Of a stretch of 51,246 nt of DNA, positions 33,449-42,361 are shown piece after piece. Origin of the DNA: Bacteroidia bacterium (GTDB lineage: Bacteria > Bacteroidota > Bacteroidia > Cytophagales > Cyclobacteriaceae); assembly GCA_030426345.1 (NCBI GenBank), contig JAUHYU010000029.1, positions 1 to 51,246 of the forward strand. The letters run 5' to 3'. The translations under genes and the position numbers were made by a program. The notes beneath the pieces were generated by a model. It was given only the letters and a program-made list of their open reading frames with translations. It searched no databases and was not told the DNA's origin. Within the stretch, counting starts at the first letter, position 1; each line of letters begins with the position of its first letter.

Positions 33449-34940
33449 TAGATTACTTTTAGCAATTGCCCTAACTATATTGTTTACTGGCAATACTTAC
33501 GCTCAGAACAATACCCTAAGGATGTATTCCTTGAAGGAAATGATCAACATTGCCCGACAGCAATCTATCGCATCGAAACAAGCATCCACTACCCGGGAAA
33601 ATAGGTTTTGGCAATTCCAAAGCTATAAATCCAATTATAAGCCTCAACTTGGAATAGATGGCACACTACCGGGATACAACAGTTCATATAGCCCGGTCCC
33701 ACAGCAAGATGGTACCATTCAATATAGAGCCGTTCAGAATAATAATTCGGATATTAACCTCAGGCTTCAGCAGCCTTTTGCCCCAACGGGAGCAAGAATT
33801 TTTCTTAATTCCGGAATCAATAGGTTTGATAATTTTTTGGTGGATGATGATCTTGGATTGGAAAAATACCACCAATACAGTGGCACTCCATTTGAAATTG
33901 GCCTTGTTCAACCACTTTTTCAGTACAATAGATTAAAGTGGGACAAAAAAATTGAGCCACTGCGATATGAAGAATCGCAACGTGAATATATTGAAAACCT
34001 AGAGGATATCTCGTTGAATACAACACGCAGGTTTTTCGATCTTGTGCTTTCTCAAATCAATCTGAGGATAGCGGAAAAGAACGTGGCCAATAATGATACT
34101 ATTTTTAAAATAGCCCAAGGGAGATATAATTTAGGCAAAATTGCAGAAAATGAATTATTACAACTGGAATTGCAGTTGATGAATTCCAAGCAACAAGTTG
34201 CTCAGGCTCAATTGGACATAGAAACTAGAAATCTGAGATTGAAAACATGGGTGGGGTTGACAGATGTTGCAGATTTACCACTGATCCTTCCCGAAGAAAT
34301 TCCTACGTTTGATGTTTCGGAGGAAACGGCATTGATCCAAGCGCGAGCTAATAGGTCGGAGAATATTAACTTTGAGCGGAGGAGGTTGGAAGCTGATGCA
34401 GAAATTGCACAGGCAAAGGGAGATACAGGGCCCTCTGCAGATTTGTTTGCCCGAGTCGGATTGACCAACAATACAGTGAGAGACGCCCCCGCTCGTGACC
34501 TCTACACTGATCCAGGAGATCAACAGATTGTGAGTCTGGGTTTTGAAATACCACTAATGGACTGGGGGAGAAGAAAATCACGTGTAAAGACCGCTGAAGC
34601 CAGCCAAAAATTAGTGGAATATACCGTTGCCCAAGATATCATTAACTTTGACGAAGAAGTGCTAACTCAGGTGCGTCAGTTTGAAATGCTTAAGGATCAA
34701 ATTAAAATTACCAAGGTTGCAGATGAGATAGCACAAAAAAGATATGACATCACAAAAAATAGATATTTAATTGGCAAGATCGCCATTACTGATATGAACA
34801 TTGCCCTTACAGAAAAGGATCAGGCAAAAGCTCAATATATCCAATCATTGGAGGATTTCTGGATTGCGTATTTTGGTCTGAGAAGGTTAACCTTGTATGA
34901 TTTTGAAAATGATTTTCAGATCGTTGGTGACGAGCTCTAG
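33441..34940 (+). CDS. TolC-family outer-membrane efflux protein
   Basis: A 499-residue protein with signal peptide (ending T-Y-A-Q-N) and two similar halves rich in long helices (for example D-L-V-L-S-Q-I-N-L-R-I-A-E-K-N-V and E-M-L-K-D-Q-I-K-I-T-K-V-A-D-E-I), the repeat structure of TolC channels. L-G-F-E-I-P-L-M-D-W-G-R-R-K-S matches the conserved barrel strand before the second half. It overlaps the permease by 8 bp and completes an envelope-spanning efflux system with the upstream adaptor and permease. Confidence 0.93.
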   Translation: MNNRLLLAIALTILFTGNTYAQNNTLRMYSLKEMINIARQQSIASKQASTTRENRFWQFQSYKSNYKPQLGIDGTLPGYNSSYSPVPQQDGTIQYRAVQNNNSDINLRLQQPFAPTGARIFLNSGINRFDNFLVDDDLGLEKYHQYSGTPFEIGLVQPLFQYNRLKWDKKIEPLRYEESQREYIENLEDISLNTTRRFFDLVLSQINLRIAEKNVANNDTIFKIAQGRYNLGKIAENELLQLELQLMNSKQQVAQAQLDIETRNLRLKTWVGLTDVADLPLILPEEIPTFDVSEETALIQARANRSENINFERRRLEADAEIAQAKGDTGPSADLFARVGLTNNTVRDAPARDLYTDPGDQQIVSLGFEIPLMDWGRRKSRVKTAEASQKLVEYTVAQDIINFDEEVLTQVRQFEMLKDQIKITKVADEIAQKRYDITKNRYLIGKIAITDMNIALTEKDQAKAQYIQSLEDFWIAYFGLRRLTLYDFENDFQIVGDEL

Positions 34941-34973
34941 ATATGTATAGGAGACTCGCTTTAAAATTTCAGG

Positions 34974-35006
34974 TTTGACAACTTAATGGATATTTTAGTA
35001 ACTTCG
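34974..35006 (+). promoter_or_regulatory. Putative promoter of the small secreted protein
   Basis: TTTG (34974-34977) and TAACTTCG (34999-35006, one mismatch to TAnnTTTG) are 21 bp apart, within the spacing reported for Bacteroidota promoters. The start codon follows 20 bp later. Confidence 0.45.
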
Positions 35007-35026
35007 CCTCATTCAATAATTCATGG

Positions 35027-35449
35027 ATGAGGCGTTTGTTTTATAGGATTTTTCTGTTTTTGATATTGTCGGTGTTTTGTTTGACAAATAACGTCCTTGC
35101 TCAGGATAAGACCAAACCACCTTTCCCCACACAAAATACGGTCATTGATGCAAAACCTGATCCAAAAAAACAGCACAAGGACGCTAAACCTGTTAAGTAT
35201 ATTATAAAAAATGATACAAAAAATACCTTGTCAGGCAATCAGTGTTTTGAGGAGGTAACTCGGGGCATGGGATTTCAATACCTAGCTGTCCCCAAAGGGC
35301 AAGCCCCAAACAAGAATGGTTGGTCTCGATGGCGGCACAACTTTGGAGTGAAGTGTGTTATTTCATGGAAAAATGGCCCTTTTTGGAAAGTCAAAGTCAA
35401 TAAAAGGTATAAGGAATGCAAATACGGTTCTGGAGATTATACGGGTTGA
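35027..35449 (+). CDS. Small secreted protein of unknown function
   Basis: A 140-residue protein with a clear signal peptide (about 1-26, ending V-L-A-Q-D), a Pro/Lys-rich linker, and a C-terminal domain with three Cys and many aromatic residues (W-S-R-W-R-H-N-F-G-V-K-C-V-I-S-W-K). I do not recognise the family. The stop codon abuts the stop of the convergent VWA gene with no base between. ATG at 35027 is in frame; an ATG at 35023 is not. Confidence 0.6.
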   Translation: MRRLFYRIFLFLILSVFCLTNNVLAQDKTKPPFPTQNTVIDAKPDPKKQHKDAKPVKYIIKNDTKNTLSGNQCFEEVTRGMGFQYLAVPKGQAPNKNGWSRWRHNFGVKCVISWKNGPFWKVKVNKRYKECKYGSGDYTG

Positions 35450-36490
35450 CTAGTCCCTAAGAATATTGCTCACAAACGTCGATTTTAGCCCAATCCAAAT
35501 CAAGAAAAGTATAATGGCCCATTTCAAGTAAACCTGATAATAGTCTGTGGTATCCTTAAATTTATTTTCTTTTATCTCGGCTTTTTCATATGTGTCAATG
35601 CGCTGGAATATATCTTCCAGAGCCTGATTGTCAGAGGCTCTAAAGAAATGCCCTTCACCGATATCTGCAATTTTTCGGAGTGTAGTTTCATCGAGCGTAT
35701 TTTCACTGTACACTGTCTGCCCAAAAACATTTTTTCCAGTAGGAACTTTACCATCTTTACCGATACCTATAGAATAAATCTTAATGCCATATGCATGCGA
35801 GATCTCTGCCGCAGTGATAGGGTCGATATTTCCGGCAGTATTATCTCCATCACTCAATAGAATAATAACTTTTGATTTAGAGTCAGATTCTCGCATCCTG
35901 TTAGTAGCAACTGCAAGCGCACTGCCAATGGCAGTGCCTGATGCTTCAATTTTATCAAAGGATATATCGTCAATATATGTATCTAATAGTTTGTAATCTG
36001 TGGTAAGTGGAGCCAAGCTGTAGGCATCTCCGGAAAAGATTACGATTCCAATTCGATCCTGAAATCTACCTTCAATAAACCCTTTAGCTACCTTCTTGGC
36101 AGCTTCGAGGCGGTTTGGGCGGAAGTCTTGAATGGTCATGGAGCGTGAAATATCTACGACCAACATGATATCTATCCCTTCAGTCCATTGCTCCACTTTT
36201 TCATTGCTGGTTTGCGGGCGAGCTAGAACGACAATCAACAGGGCTGTCATTGCGGCAAATAAAACATCAGGGATATAACGGAGCAAACTGATTATATCTG
36301 ACTTAATTCTATTCTCAGGAAGTGCAATCGTTAATTTTTGCTTTTGCCGAATGGCAAGAAGCCATCTCAAAATAAATACCAAAGGGATCGCTAATAAAAG
36401 GACAAGAAAAAACCGATACTCCCAAGTGAAATTTTGGAAAGTTGAAGGGTAAAACCAAGAAATAGAAAACCACTCGCTTACTTCTGGCAT
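35450..36490 (-). CDS. VWA-domain membrane protein (BatA/BatB type)
   Basis: A 346-residue protein with two N-terminal membrane helices, a von Willebrand A domain with an intact metal site (D-I-S-R-S-M, then T in S-L-A-P-L-T-T-D and the L-L-S-D-G-D-N-T loop), and a C-terminal helix (Y-L-K-W-A-I-I-L-F-L-I-W-I). This is the BatA/BatB layout, exposing the VWA domain to the periplasm. It is the last gene of a three-gene operon (DUF58, BatD-like, VWA), 4 bp after the preceding stop. Confidence 0.92.
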   Translation of the reverse strand: MPEVSEWFSISWFYPSTFQNFTWEYRFFLVLLLAIPLVFILRWLLAIRQKQKLTIALPENRIKSDIISLLRYIPDVLFAAMTALLIVVLARPQTSNEKVEQWTEGIDIMLVVDISRSMTIQDFRPNRLEAAKKVAKGFIEGRFQDRIGIVIFSGDAYSLAPLTTDYKLLDTYIDDISFDKIEASGTAIGSALAVATNRMRESDSKSKVIILLSDGDNTAGNIDPITAAEISHAYGIKIYSIGIGKDGKVPTGKNVFGQTVYSENTLDETTLRKIADIGEGHFFRASDNQALEDIFQRIDTYEKAEIKENKFKDTTDYYQVYLKWAIILFLIWIGLKSTFVSNILRD

Positions 36491-36494
36491 AAGA

Positions 36495-37388
36495 TTAACC
36501 GTTTTTTATCGCTGCTATTTTTTGATTGTAAATTTCTATGGAAAATTTCATCAGATAATCGAAGCTGGTAAACAAATCATTGCCTTTTTCCCCACCATAT
36601 ATACTTCGGTCTATCAATTTTAGGTTATCCTTCAGTTCTGTTTCATTGTGCAAAACAAGTATTTCTTTCGTTGTCAATTTAGAAATAGGCTTTTTTTCCA
36701 ACTTCTCCATATAATTTTTCCAATACACCAGCACATGCTCTGTCGTATTGCTGGGGTTATTGCCAGAAACGTCGCGCATCATATTGAAAAACTTGGTGAT
36801 AAATTTTTTATGAATACGCTGCATACGATACACTTTCAGAGCTCTGAGTATTTGTTTTCCGAAAAACAATATCAAAATACCTCCCAATATTAAAACGACA
36901 ACAAGTCCGATAATCAGGTATGGATAATTGAAAGCTTTTCGGACATCCACCATATCAGTATTGGCTTTCATTTCGGGTTTTTCGGGTATTTCAGTGACTA
37001 CTTGAACTAATGCGATGGAATCAACTGAAGAGAAGAAAACAAGGCTGTCACTATCTTTCAACACAAACACTGGAAGTTGGAGGTATTGAATCGAATCAAT
37101 TTCAAAAGTGGATAGTTGATATACGACGCTGTCTAAACTATATAGACTATCCGTTTTAGTTGGAAAATATGTTTTTGAATTATACTCGAATGTTCCAAAA
37201 GCGTAAGTGCTGTCAGGGAAAAGCACATTGAGGTTTTTGTCATACCGAACGGACAGAGAAAAGGAAATTTCCTCACCAATCTTTACTTCTTTTTGTATAA
37301 AACTGCCTTTTGGCGAAATACTTTGCGCCATACAAAATTGAAAGCTGAAAAATAGTATGGCAAGTTGCGCTATCCTTTTACTATGCAA
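36495..37388 (-). CDS. BatD-like/DUF4381-like membrane protein of the Bat operon
   Basis: A 297-residue protein with signal peptide (ending C-M-A-Q-S), an N-terminal beta-rich periplasmic domain (V-K-I-G-E-E-I-S-F-S-L-S-V), one membrane helix at about 153-175 and a cytoplasmic C-terminal region of about 120 residues. Position between DUF58 and VWA genes, with 8-bp overlap on one side and 4-bp spacing on the other, supports a Bat-complex subunit. Family assignment is by layout and context rather than a diagnostic motif. Confidence 0.65.
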   Translation of the reverse strand: MHSKRIAQLAILFFSFQFCMAQSISPKGSFIQKEVKIGEEISFSLSVRYDKNLNVLFPDSTYAFGTFEYNSKTYFPTKTDSLYSLDSVVYQLSTFEIDSIQYLQLPVFVLKDSDSLVFFSSVDSIALVQVVTEIPEKPEMKANTDMVDVRKAFNYPYLIIGLVVVLILGGILILFFGKQILRALKVYRMQRIHKKFITKFFNMMRDVSGNNPSNTTEHVLVYWKNYMEKLEKKPISKLTTKEILVLHNETELKDNLKLIDRSIYGGEKGNDLFTSFDYLMKFSIEIYNQKIAAIKNG

Positions 37389-38259
37389 TTTTCCTAGATT
37401 TATTCCTTACCCTAAATAGCTTTATCAGTTTTGGTACGTAATCCTCGTCCGTATAAATATTGACATAATTGGCCCGATGCTTCCTGCAAAATTGTTCCAG
37501 TACTCCACTGTTTTCCTCAAAAGTCTTCTTCAGTTGGCTTCTGAAGCCAGAAGAACTGGTATTTGTCCAAATTGTCTTTTTACTTTCTTTATCCAGCAAT
37601 GGCACGATGCCAAGCCTTGGGAGTTGTGTTTCCCGCTTGTCACTTATGTGGATTACCACCAGATCGTGCTGAGCCGCAAGAGCTTTTAAATTATGCTCAT
37701 AACCTTCATCGATAAAGTCGGAAATCATGATCAATACACTTTTTCTTTTGATGAGATTGAGTGCATAAAGGATGGATTTACTAATGTTTGTTTTAAGTGA
37801 TTTTGGCTTTAAGTCCAATAAATCAGCCACAAACCTGAAAGCATGTTTTTCGCCTTTCCCCGGTTTTACATATTTTTCTTTCGTATCAGAAAAACAGATT
37901 AAGCCCACCTGGCTTTGCTCCTGTACAGCCGAAAGTGACAATACCCCGCAAATCTCTTTTACAATGTCAATTTTTTGTTGGCCGGGATTTCCAATTTCTT
38001 GTGAGGCACTTACATCAATTAGAAAAAAAACTGTTTGTTCCTTTTCTTCTTTAAAAGTTTTCACAAAAGTACCGTGGCCTTTGGCTGAAACATTCCAGTC
38101 AATGGTTCTTACATCATCTCCATATTGATATGCTCGTACGTCATCAAATTCCAAACCGGACCCTTTAAACACAGAGTGAAAATCACCATGCATTTGATTG
38201 TTGATGGCCTTTCGAATTTGGATTTGATACTTTCTTAGCTTTTTTACCAGATCCTTCAT
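37381..38259 (-). CDS. DUF58 protein (MoxR-associated, Bat operon)
   Basis: A 292-residue cytoplasmic protein with the DUF58 core Y-Q-Y-G-D-D-V-R-T-I-D-W-N-V-S-A and a VWA-like metal site (F-F-L-I-D-V-S-A-S). In most genomes it follows a MoxR AAA+ ATPase gene. Here it is the first gene of the operon and the divergent neighbour is a DUF4296 lipoprotein, so the MoxR partner must be elsewhere. It overlaps the next gene by 8 bp. Confidence 0.92.
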   Translation of the reverse strand: MKDLVKKLRKYQIQIRKAINNQMHGDFHSVFKGSGLEFDDVRAYQYGDDVRTIDWNVSAKGHGTFVKTFKEEKEQTVFFLIDVSASQEIGNPGQQKIDIVKEICGVLSLSAVQEQSQVGLICFSDTKEKYVKPGKGEKHAFRFVADLLDLKPKSLKTNISKSILYALNLIKRKSVLIMISDFIDEGYEHNLKALAAQHDLVVIHISDKRETQLPRLGIVPLLDKESKKTIWTNTSSSGFRSQLKKTFEENSGVLEQFCRKHRANYVNIYTDEDYVPKLIKLFRVRNKSRKIA

Positions 38260-38310
38260 TGGTACCTAATTGAGCTTTAAAATTAGGACTTATTTAAGTA
38301 ATTTTCACCC

Positions 38311-38682
38311 GTGAAAAATATTTTTTTAATTCTCTGTATCTGTCTTTGCACCTTTTGCTCGAAGAAAAAAGCAAAAACCCCTGATGGGTTGTATTCCAAG
38401 GAACAAATGGCAGTTTTCTTGAAAGACCTATACCTGCTGGAATCCAAAGTGAAAGATTTGAAATTAAAAAAAGATTCTGCGAAAGTGATTTATGACTATT
38501 ACGAAAAGAAACTCTACGAGGAACATCAAATGAACGACTCGACATATCGAGAAAGTTTTAAATACTATCTCGATGATATTGATCAGCTCAATGATATTTA
38601 TTCCATCATTACTGACAGCTTGAGTTTGGAAGAACGACTGGTTGTTCCCAAGGAAGCTACACCCGATAAAGAAGAAGAATAA
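38311..38682 (+). CDS. DUF4296 lipoprotein, GTG start
   Basis: A 123-residue lipoprotein (Cys16 in C-T-F-C-S) with a helical core: M-A-V-F-L-K-D-L-Y-L-L-E-S-K and D-S-A-K-V-I-Y-D-Y-Y-E-K-K-L-Y-E-E-H-Q-M-N, then Y-Y-L-D-D-I-D-Q-L-N-D-I-Y. This is the DUF4296 pattern of Bacteroidota. The start is GTG at 38311. A TAATTTTC (one mismatch from TAnnTTTG) ends 4 bases before it. MutS2 starts 9 bp after its stop. Function unknown. Confidence 0.82.
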   Translation: MKNIFLILCICLCTFCSKKKAKTPDGLYSKEQMAVFLKDLYLLESKVKDLKLKKDSAKVIYDYYEKKLYEEHQMNDSTYRESFKYYLDDIDQLNDIYSIITDSLSLEERLVVPKEATPDKEEE

Positions 38683-38691
38683 GCTAAAAAT

Positions 38692-41079
38692 ATGCTTTAT
38701 CCCCATGATATTGAGCAAAAGCTGGGTTTTGACAAAATCCGTGATTGGCTCAAAAAAAATTGCTCCGGTCAGCAGGGGGAGAATAATGTTGGCAAAATAA
38801 GGTTTACTTCTAACAAAAGTTTAATCGGGAAACTCTGTGCCCAAACTGCGGAATACATGAGCATGATAAATGCCGGAGAAAATATTCCTGCTCTGAACTA
38901 CCCGGAAGTGGATCTGCTACTGAAAAAGGCAAAGGTTCAAGGGGCGTTTTTGGAAACTGAGGAAGTCGCAGATGTGCACAGAACTCTCAAGGCCCTCATG
39001 GAGTGGTATGGGTTTTTACATGATAAGCAAGAGGAATATGTCGAAATTTCCATGCTTGCCCAAAAGCTTGAAATTGATAAAAATTTAGTCAAGCGAATAG
39101 AAAGCTGTATTGATGAAAAAGGAGAGATCAGGGATAGTGCCTCACCGGAATTGAGAAAAATTCGCTCCGAAATCCATCACAATGAAGTCATTGCACGCAA
39201 AACGCTAGATCGTGTGATGCGCGAAACCAGTAAAGCTGACATGACTCCGGAAGACAGCTCGCTTACCGTCAGAAATGGCCGGCTGGTGATTCCTATCAAG
39301 TCAGAACACAAACGGAGCCTAAAGGGCTTCATCCATGATGCCTCGGCTTCAGGGAGTATTATTTTTATAGAACCTGCTGAAGTCTTGGAAATCAATAATG
39401 ATCTGAAAGAGCTGGGCTACAAAGAGAAAAGGGAAATCATCCGAATCCTTATGACATTGACGGATGAAATAAGATTGCATATAGAATCTATTTCCTTTGG
39501 GCATCGGTTTTTGGGGATTGTCGATTTAATCAAAGCAAAGGCTCTGTTTTCCATGAGGTTTGAGGCAAGGCTTCCGGAAATGGATACCCAGGGCAAAATG
39601 GAATGGCTCGGGGCTGTGAATCCTGTTTTGAAACAAGCCCTTGATAAACAACAAAAGCAAATTATTCCGCTGACGATCAGGATGGATGGCTACGAGCGCA
39701 TCTTGCTGATATCCGGGCCGAATGCAGGAGGGAAGTCTGTATGCCTGCAAACTGTTGGCTTGTTGCAATATATGTATCAATGCGGATTTCCGATACCCGT
39801 TTTTGAGGGATCAAAAATCATGGTTTTTAAGGACATTTTTATTGACATTGGCGATGAACAATCGATAGAGGATGACTTGAGTACTTATAGTTCGCATTTG
39901 AAATCCATGGATTTTCTGCTCAAAAATGCCGGAAAGGGAACTTTGTTTTTGATAGATGAATTTGGTTCAGGAACAGATCCACAATTTGGTGGAGCCATAG
40001 CAGAGGCGATTCTGGAGCAATTGACCAAATCAAAAAGCAAGGGCATTATTACCACGCATTATAATAACCTGAAAAAAATGGCAGATGCTCGCGAAGGACT
40101 CGTGAACGGGCGGATGCGCTATGACGTGAAAAAGCTGGAACCGCTTTACCAACTCGAAATTGGCAAACCGGGAAGTTCATTTGCTTTGGAGATTGCCGGA
40201 AAAATTGGCTTGGCAGAATCTATCATCCAATCAGCAAAGAAGAAAGTTGGAACCGATGCCGTGGAGCTGGATAGATTGCTCAATGAACTGGAGGAAGAAA
40301 AGAAAAACTTCGAAGAACAAAGCAAGAAATTCACGAGCCAAAACAGTTTGTTAGAAAAGACGATTCTCAATTATAAAGAACTTCAATCAGGACTCGATGA
40401 GCGGAAAAAGGAAATCCTGAATGCTGCTAGACTTGAAGCTAAATTGCTGCTCAAAGAAGCCAATCAGCGAGTTGAAAACCTGATCAGGGAGATCAAGGAA
40501 AACAAAGCGGAGAAAAAAGCTACCCAAAAGTCAAGGGAAGAAGTGCGCAAGTTTGATCGGGAGATCGTGGTGGAGCAGGTAGTGAAGAAGCAACCAAAAA
40601 TCAAGGTGATCAGTGGGGCTATCGAGCTGGGAAACTTGGTGCGCATCAAGGGTCAGGATTCTATCGGAGAAGTGATCAAGGTCGGCAAAAAGGACGTAGA
40701 AGTCATGCTGGGGGATCTGAAGTCAAAGATAAAACTATCTCGATTGGAGCGGGTGTCGAAAGGGGAAGCCAAAAAACTGGATCGCGAAAGTGGGTCTTCT
40801 ATCAAGGGCATCGACATCAATCGGAGAAAAGCCCAGTTTAGCCATGACCTGGATTTGCGAGGGAAAAGAGCCGAAGAAGCCTTGGGACTACTAGCTAGTT
40901 TTGTGGATGATGCCATACTTTTCGGAGCCTTGAATGTGCGCATAATCCATGGAAAGGGCGATGGAATTTTAAGGCAGTTGGTGCGGGAAGAATTGAAGTC
41001 CTATAAGGAAGTGCGCTCCTGCAACGACGAGCATGCCGACCGTGGAGGCGCTGGGATCACTGTGGTGGAGATGCGCTGA
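38692..41079 (+). CDS. mutS2: MutS2 family ATPase/endonuclease
   Basis: A 795-residue protein of full family length. The lever and clamp region is followed by a MutS-type ATPase with Walker A G-P-N-A-G-G-K-S near 343-350 and Walker B T-L-F-L-I-D-E-F-G-S-G-T-D-P, a long coiled coil (about 515-640), a KOW-like segment and a C-terminal Smr domain with H-D-L-D-L-R-G and I-I-H-G-K-G-D-G-I-L-R. MutS2 has no mismatch-recognition domain. It limits recombination and, in some bacteria, rescues collided ribosomes. A symmetric CCATGG copy at 39901 encodes K-S-M-D-F here. Confidence 0.96.
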   Translation: MLYPHDIEQKLGFDKIRDWLKKNCSGQQGENNVGKIRFTSNKSLIGKLCAQTAEYMSMINAGENIPALNYPEVDLLLKKAKVQGAFLETEEVADVHRTLKALMEWYGFLHDKQEEYVEISMLAQKLEIDKNLVKRIESCIDEKGEIRDSASPELRKIRSEIHHNEVIARKTLDRVMRETSKADMTPEDSSLTVRNGRLVIPIKSEHKRSLKGFIHDASASGSIIFIEPAEVLEINNDLKELGYKEKREIIRILMTLTDEIRLHIESISFGHRFLGIVDLIKAKALFSMRFEARLPEMDTQGKMEWLGAVNPVLKQALDKQQKQIIPLTIRMDGYERILLISGPNAGGKSVCLQTVGLLQYMYQCGFPIPVFEGSKIMVFKDIFIDIGDEQSIEDDLSTYSSHLKSMDFLLKNAGKGTLFLIDEFGSGTDPQFGGAIAEAILEQLTKSKSKGIITTHYNNLKKMADAREGLVNGRMRYDVKKLEPLYQLEIGKPGSSFALEIAGKIGLAESIIQSAKKKVGTDAVELDRLLNELEEEKKNFEEQSKKFTSQNSLLEKTILNYKELQSGLDERKKEILNAARLEAKLLLKEANQRVENLIREIKENKAEKKATQKSREEVRKFDREIVVEQVVKKQPKIKVISGAIELGNLVRIKGQDSIGEVIKVGKKDVEVMLGDLKSKIKLSRLERVSKGEAKKLDRESGSSIKGIDINRRKAQFSHDLDLRGKRAEEALGLLASFVDDAILFGALNVRIIHGKGDGILRQLVREELKSYKEVRSCNDEHADRGGAGITVVEMR

Positions 41080-41119
41080 TGCTCAAACCCTAATAGATTC
41101 AATAAAGGATTTTTTGCCC

Positions 41120-41216
41120 AAAAAGCCTTTAAAATCCATGGATTCTCTCAGGTATTTTTCAAATAGACTCATGGAAAAATGAGGCTTTTTGATCTTCAAA
41201 AGGCGGTAAAATCCAT
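41120..41216. repeat. Cluster of three CCATG elements (copy 3 and two variants)
   Basis: Unit one (41120-41143) is AAAAAGCCTTT then AAAATCCATGGA. Unit two (41170-41190) is inverted: its reverse complement reads AAAAAGCCTCA then TTTTTCCATG. Unit three (41197-41216) is CAAAAGGCGG then TAAAATCCAT. All fall in the 180-bp gap between mutS2 and the convergent BNR-type gene. Confidence 0.8.
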
Positions 41217-41259
41217 ATAAAGTACGATGGAGTAGTTATATATATGTGTGTTTTACCGC

Positions 41260-42315
41260 TTATTTATTTGTTGTCATTCCTTCTTTAAGCTTCCTTTGGT
41301 TGCCGCTTACCACGATCATCCCTTTATAAACCTTCATGTTGGCAATGGCAAATTCTGGGGGCAATCCGTTACTATATGACTTCCAAATTTGGTTTGATGC
41401 ATCTTTTCTATAAACTCCGTCCCATTGACCGGCAAAAACATACTTTCCGTTTTTGATGATGTTGAATGTATAAAGTTCGGCAGGTAGACCCTCTTGAATG
41501 TTTTTCCAATTTAGGCCTTTGTCTGTTGATGATAGCAGCACATTGTAAGTCATCGCATATATCGTATGGTCATCTGAACTAATATTGTGCAATGTGCGAT
41601 CATCTAAGGTTTGTTTCCATTCTTTTTCCCCTATTGGGGAGAAGAACAGGCCTTTATTTGTTCCGAGATAGATGTTCCCGTCATACTCAGTTATCCCATT
41701 GACTTGGAGCGAACCATTTCCATATTCAAGTTCCCAGGTATTTTGAAGTTCATTGAAAGAATAAAAGCCTGCATTCGTTCCTATATAAAGTTTGTTGTCT
41801 ATCACTGTAAATTTCCGAATTGTTGGACTGTCGAGGCCAATATTTAAATTGGTCCAAGTTTTACCTCGGTTATTGGAAAAATACACCCCGCCCGTTTGTG
41901 TTCCAACATAAATTCCCTCCTTAAAAAAAATCAACGGCCCGGGATTGTTATCAAGAACTTGCTTGTCAGTGGGAATATTGACCCACTTGTTCTTCTGAAA
42001 ATCAAAAAGATAAACACCTTTATCTTTTGTGGAAATACCGAGTTGATTGTCGGAAACAGCGATGGCACCAAGTCCCAATCCGATTGTAGTTGGCAGTCCT
42101 TCACTTTTGTTTTCCCAAGTGATTCCATTGTCCAATGAGAAAAATATTACCCCGTTCATATGGTCGATAGTTTTGGAAGTTTTTACTTCTTCAACGGCAT
42201 GGATTTTTTGGACTTTTAGGCGCTCATTTTTCGCGATATCAGATTTGCAAGAATATAGGTTTACAAGAAACATTATCGATAGGGAAAACCTTATGGTCGT
42301 GTATCTGATTTTCAT
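41260..42315 (-). CDS. BNR/Asp-box repeat lipoprotein (sialidase-like propeller)
   Basis: A 351-residue lipoprotein (signal ending L-Y-S-C, Cys23). It carries several S-x-D-x-G-x-T-W boxes: F-S-L-D-N-G-I-T-W, F-S-N-N-R-G-K-T-W, S-S-T-D-K-G-L-N-W, typical of beta-propellers of the sialidase/BNR group. No sialidase catalytic set (Arg triad, Tyr, Glu) is evident, so it is more likely a binding or scaffold propeller. It stands alone, convergent with mutS2. A CCATG-word copy lies inside (42198-42218). Confidence 0.75.
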   Translation of the reverse strand: MKIRYTTIRFSLSIMFLVNLYSCKSDIAKNERLKVQKIHAVEEVKTSKTIDHMNGVIFFSLDNGITWENKSEGLPTTIGLGLGAIAVSDNQLGISTKDKGVYLFDFQKNKWVNIPTDKQVLDNNPGPLIFFKEGIYVGTQTGGVYFSNNRGKTWTNLNIGLDSPTIRKFTVIDNKLYIGTNAGFYSFNELQNTWELEYGNGSLQVNGITEYDGNIYLGTNKGLFFSPIGEKEWKQTLDDRTLHNISSDDHTIYAMTYNVLLSSTDKGLNWKNIQEGLPAELYTFNIIKNGKYVFAGQWDGVYRKDASNQIWKSYSNGLPPEFAIANMKVYKGMIVVSGNQRKLKEGMTTNK

Positions 42316-42361
42316 GTTGTATTGGGATAACGATTCGGTATGTCTATTACAAACTACTAAT

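Noticed and set aside
41260-42315. BNR-type lipoprotein as an active sialidase
   Set aside because: Asp boxes are present, but the Arg triad and catalytic acidic and Tyr residues could not be identified.
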